The position numbers and the translations under genes are program-made. From Lachnospiraceae bacterium (GTDB lineage: Bacteria; Bacillota; Clostridia; Lachnospirales; Lachnospiraceae), in the NCBI GenBank assembly GCA_014804645.1, contig JAAUZI010000008.1, positions 62,001-126,000 of the forward strand: DNA of 64,000 nt, written 5' to 3'. A model generated the notes under the pieces. That model ran no database searches and was not told where the DNA came from. It worked only from the letters and a program-made list of their open reading frames with translations. Of this stretch, positions 61,618 to 64,000 are shown piece after piece (position 1 is the stretch's first letter; every line of letters starts with the position of its first letter).

Positions 61618-62274
61618 CTATTCGCCCTCCAGACGATAGCCCACCTTGTAGACAGCAGAGATCTCCTCATTCCAGCCCAATTTTTTCTTGAGACGCTGAA
61701 CATGCAGATCAATGGTCCGACTCTGTCCCTCATACTCGCCGCCCCACACGGACTCGTAGATGGTTTCCCGGTACAGGGCTATGTTCCGATTGCGGGCCAG
61801 CAGCAGGAGCAGATCAAACTCCTTCATTGTCAGCGCTATCTGCCGTCCCTCCTGCAGCACCAGACGGGAGGCGGTGTCGATGGTAATGTCAAAAACCTTC
61901 AAAATCCCCTCCGCTTTGTGATAACGGCGCAGCACAGTCTCCACCCGGGCCAGCAATTCGGGGATGGCAAAAGGCTTTGCCAGATAGTCGTCCGCTCCCA
62001 TTTTCAGCCCTTTTACTTTATTCTCCGTAGTCCCCAGGGCGGTGAGAAAAATCACGGGCAGTCCCATGGACTGTGCATATTGGAGCAGCTCGTAGCCGTT
62101 GCAGCCCGGCAGCATGATATCCAGCAGCGCCAGATCAAAGGGCCGCTGCTGCATAAGGTCCGCCGCCTCCATCCCGTCCGACGCCCAAGTGCAGCTGTAG
62201 CCCGCACGGGTCAAATTCATGCGAATCAGGTTCGCTATGGGTTCTTCATCTTCAGCAATCAGTATCTTAATCAT
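61618..62274 (-). CDS. OmpR-family response regulator
   Basis: MIKILIAEDEEPIANLIRMNL; LALLDIMLPGCNGYELL; winged helix C-terminus. Confidence 0.95.
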   Translation of the reverse strand: MIKILIAEDEEPIANLIRMNLTRAGYSCTWASDGMEAADLMQQRPFDLALLDIMLPGCNGYELLQYAQSMGLPVIFLTALGTTENKVKGLKMGADDYLAKPFAIPELLARVETVLRRYHKAEGILKVFDITIDTASRLVLQEGRQIALTMKEFDLLLLLARNRNIALYRETIYESVWGGEYEGQSRTIDLHVQRLKKKLGWNEEISAVYKVGYRLEGE

Positions 62275-62589
62275 CGCGCTCTCCTCTCCGGTTCAAATGT
62301 TACTGCGTTATTATGAATCCTTTTTGTATATAGATTGTATCATAATTTCGTCTGTTTGAGTATCCTGCCGAAACACATTACCCAGGGCAACAAACGCCTC
62401 TCTGCATTGCGCAAAACAAAGGAATATTTATAATAACTGTGCTTTCTGCACTATATTTTTTGGATGAGCAGTGCATTGACTACAAAAATTCTAAAGAATA
62501 TAATTAAAAATAGGTGATAACTCACAAATAACTCGCGATATCACAATGTCAAATGCGCAAAATGCGCAACAAAGAGAGAGGGGGACGCC

Positions 62590-62700
62590 GTGAAAAGCGC
62601 AAACAAGAAAAACGCTGTAAAAGGTTTTTTCAAAAAGGCATATAAGTATCGGGCATTTCTGCTGATGCTTGCGCCGACAGTCATCTACACGCTGATTACT
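62590..62700 (+). pseudogene. N-terminal remnant of LplB/YtcP-like sugar ABC permease
   Basis: VKSANKKNAVKGFFKKAYKYRAFLLMLAPTVIYTLI then abrupt change of homology. Confidence 0.6.
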
Positions 62701-63043
62701 GGGAGTGTCAAAAAGCACGGTGTCCAGAGCGCTTTCAGACAAGGGCCGAATCGGCGAGACATCTACCTTTCTGGACTACGACGTCCTGATTACGACCGGA
62801 ACTGCCAATGACGTATCCGGTATCCGGGCGCTGGTAGAAAAAAAGAAAGTGGACGGTATTATTCTGACCAGAAGCCTGGACTGTTTCTCGCCGTCCGTCA
62901 CGGCGGTAAACGTATCTGCCAGACAGGTGGGAAACATGATATGCAAACAGATGATAAACTTTCTGACCGGAAGAGAGTACCAGACAAAGACTATTATGGA
63001 TTATGAAATATTGATTCGCAAATCCACAGGAGGACAACAATGA
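62696..63043 (+). pseudogene. Internally deleted LacI-family regulator remnant
   Basis: LLGVSKSTVSRALSDKGRIGE (HTH) joined to YDVLITTGTANDVSGIRALVEKKKVDGIILTRS joined to VTAVNVSARQVGNMICKQMINFLTGREY...YEILIRKST. Confidence 0.7.
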
Positions 63044-64000
63044 GTGAAAAGTATACCTACAACAGCCAGTGTCTCTTGCGTGACGAAAAACCCTGGTTTC
63101 CCGTGATGGGCGAGATGCATTACTCCAGATACCGCGAAGATTTGTGGGAGGAATCCCTGCGCAAGATGAAAGCGGGCGGCGTGACCATCGTGTCCACCTA
63201 TGTGATATGGATTCACCACGAGGAGCAGCAGGGCGTCTTTGATTTCACGGGTTGCAGAAATCTTAGGAAGTTTGTGGTGCTGTGCCAAAAGGTCGGTCTG
63301 AAAATGTTTTTGCGGATAGGACCCTGGGTTCACGGGGAAGTGCGAAACGGCGGTTTCCCTGACTGGGTGGTGGAGCTGGGAAAATCGGGCGTGGACCTTC
63401 GCAGCAACGACCACGCATATATGTCTTATGTTCGACACTACTGGAAAAAAATATATGAGCAGGTGCAGGGACTGTTTCTGGAGGACGCAGGCCCCATCAT
63501 CGGCCTTCAACTGGAAAATGAGTACGGTCACGTGGGAGGCTACGGAGGCGACAAGGGAGAGTCACACATGCGGACATTGATGGCTCTTGCAAAAGAGCTG
63601 GGCTTTCAGGTTCCCCTGTACACTGCCACTGGGTGGGGAGGAGCCTGTATCGGGGATGCGCTGCCCGTCATGGGGGGCTACTGCGAAGCACCCTGGGATC
63701 AGAGTGTCAGCGAGCTTTCCGCCAATACCAACTATATTATAAGCCACGAGCGCAATGACGCGCTGATTGCCTGCGATCACCATGTGGAGGGGGCGGTGAC
63801 CTTTGATGAGTCCAGGTTCCCCTACCTTACGGCGGAGCTGGGCGGCGGTCTGCAGGTTACCAGCCATCGGCGGCCTGTGGCTACCGGGCCTGATATCGGA
63901 GCCATGTCGCTCACAAAGCTGGCCAGCGGAGTGGCGCTTCTGGGCTACTATATGTACCACGGCGGCAGCAATCCGACCGGAAAACTGTCTACCCTCCAAG
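63040..64000 (+). CDS. Glycoside hydrolase family 35-type beta-galactosidase (truncated by window edge)
   Basis: Read from sequence, not in ORF track: MSEKYTYNSQCLLRDEKPWFPVMGEMHYSRYREDLWEESLRKMKAGGVTIVSTYVIWIHHEEQQGVFDFTG...RIGPWVHGEVRNGGFPDWV...GPIIGLQLENEYGH. Confidence 0.88.
   Translation, partial: MSEKYTYNSQCLLRDEKPWFPVMGEMHYSRYREDLWEESLRKMKAGGVTIVSTYVIWIHHEEQQGVFDFTGCRNLRKFVVLCQKVGLKMFLRIGPWVHGEVRNGGFPDWVVELGKSGVDLRSNDHAYMSYVRHYWKKIYEQVQGLFLEDAGPIIGLQLENEYGHVGGYGGDKGESHMRTLMALAKELGFQVPLYTATGWGGACIGDALPVMGGYCEAPWDQSVSELSANTNYIISHERNDALIACDHHVEGAVTFDESRFPYLTAELGGGLQVTSHRRPVATGPDIGAMSLTKLASGVALLGYYMYHGGSNPTGKLSTLQ

Noticed and set aside
59851-62316. 821-aa plus-strand ORF
   Set aside because: Antisense to the histidine kinase and response regulator; composition (His/Gln/Leu-rich) is typical of a shadow frame.
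63001-63999. Minus-strand ORFs of 176 and 145 aa
   Set aside because: Antisense to the GH35 reading frame, which has clear catalytic-domain motifs.

Overview
64 kb of chromosomal DNA from a moderately GC-rich Firmicute. Gene content and order (IreB-RuvX-DUF1292, hrcA-grpE-dnaK-dnaJ with a CIRCE site, RNase J next to a YlbF-family gene, type III glutamine synthetase, MtaB, ThiI) suggest Clostridia/Lachnospiraceae. Nearly all genes lie on the minus strand. They cover cell-wall/division (FtsEX, M23 and S41 peptidases), RNA/tRNA modification, heat shock, a compact phospholipid operon (DgkA / CDP-archaeol-synthase-like / PssA / Psd / UbiA / PEP-utilizing / GNAT-like), a NatAB-like ABC exporter, a two-component system and orphan solute-binding proteins. 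The few plus-strand genes are an HPr-like protein without the active-site His, an orphan McrB-like AAA ATPase, an AT-rich Lgt-like locus, and a right-edge GH35 beta-galactosidase behind fused gene remnants. The most notable unexplained structure is a set of small palindromic elements: (i) three dispersed 104-bp TIR elements, two flanking a PucR-type regulator in opposite orientation and one supplying a stop codon; (ii) a 104-bp structured unit repeated three times in tandem between thiI and a cysteine desulfurase gene; (iii) a 167-bp nested inverted repeat inside the conserved ireB-ruvX-DUF1292 operon; (iv) a hairpin-rich leader inside the phospholipid operon. No CRISPR array, rRNA or intact transposase was seen. 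All identities come from reading motifs by eye; no database search was run.
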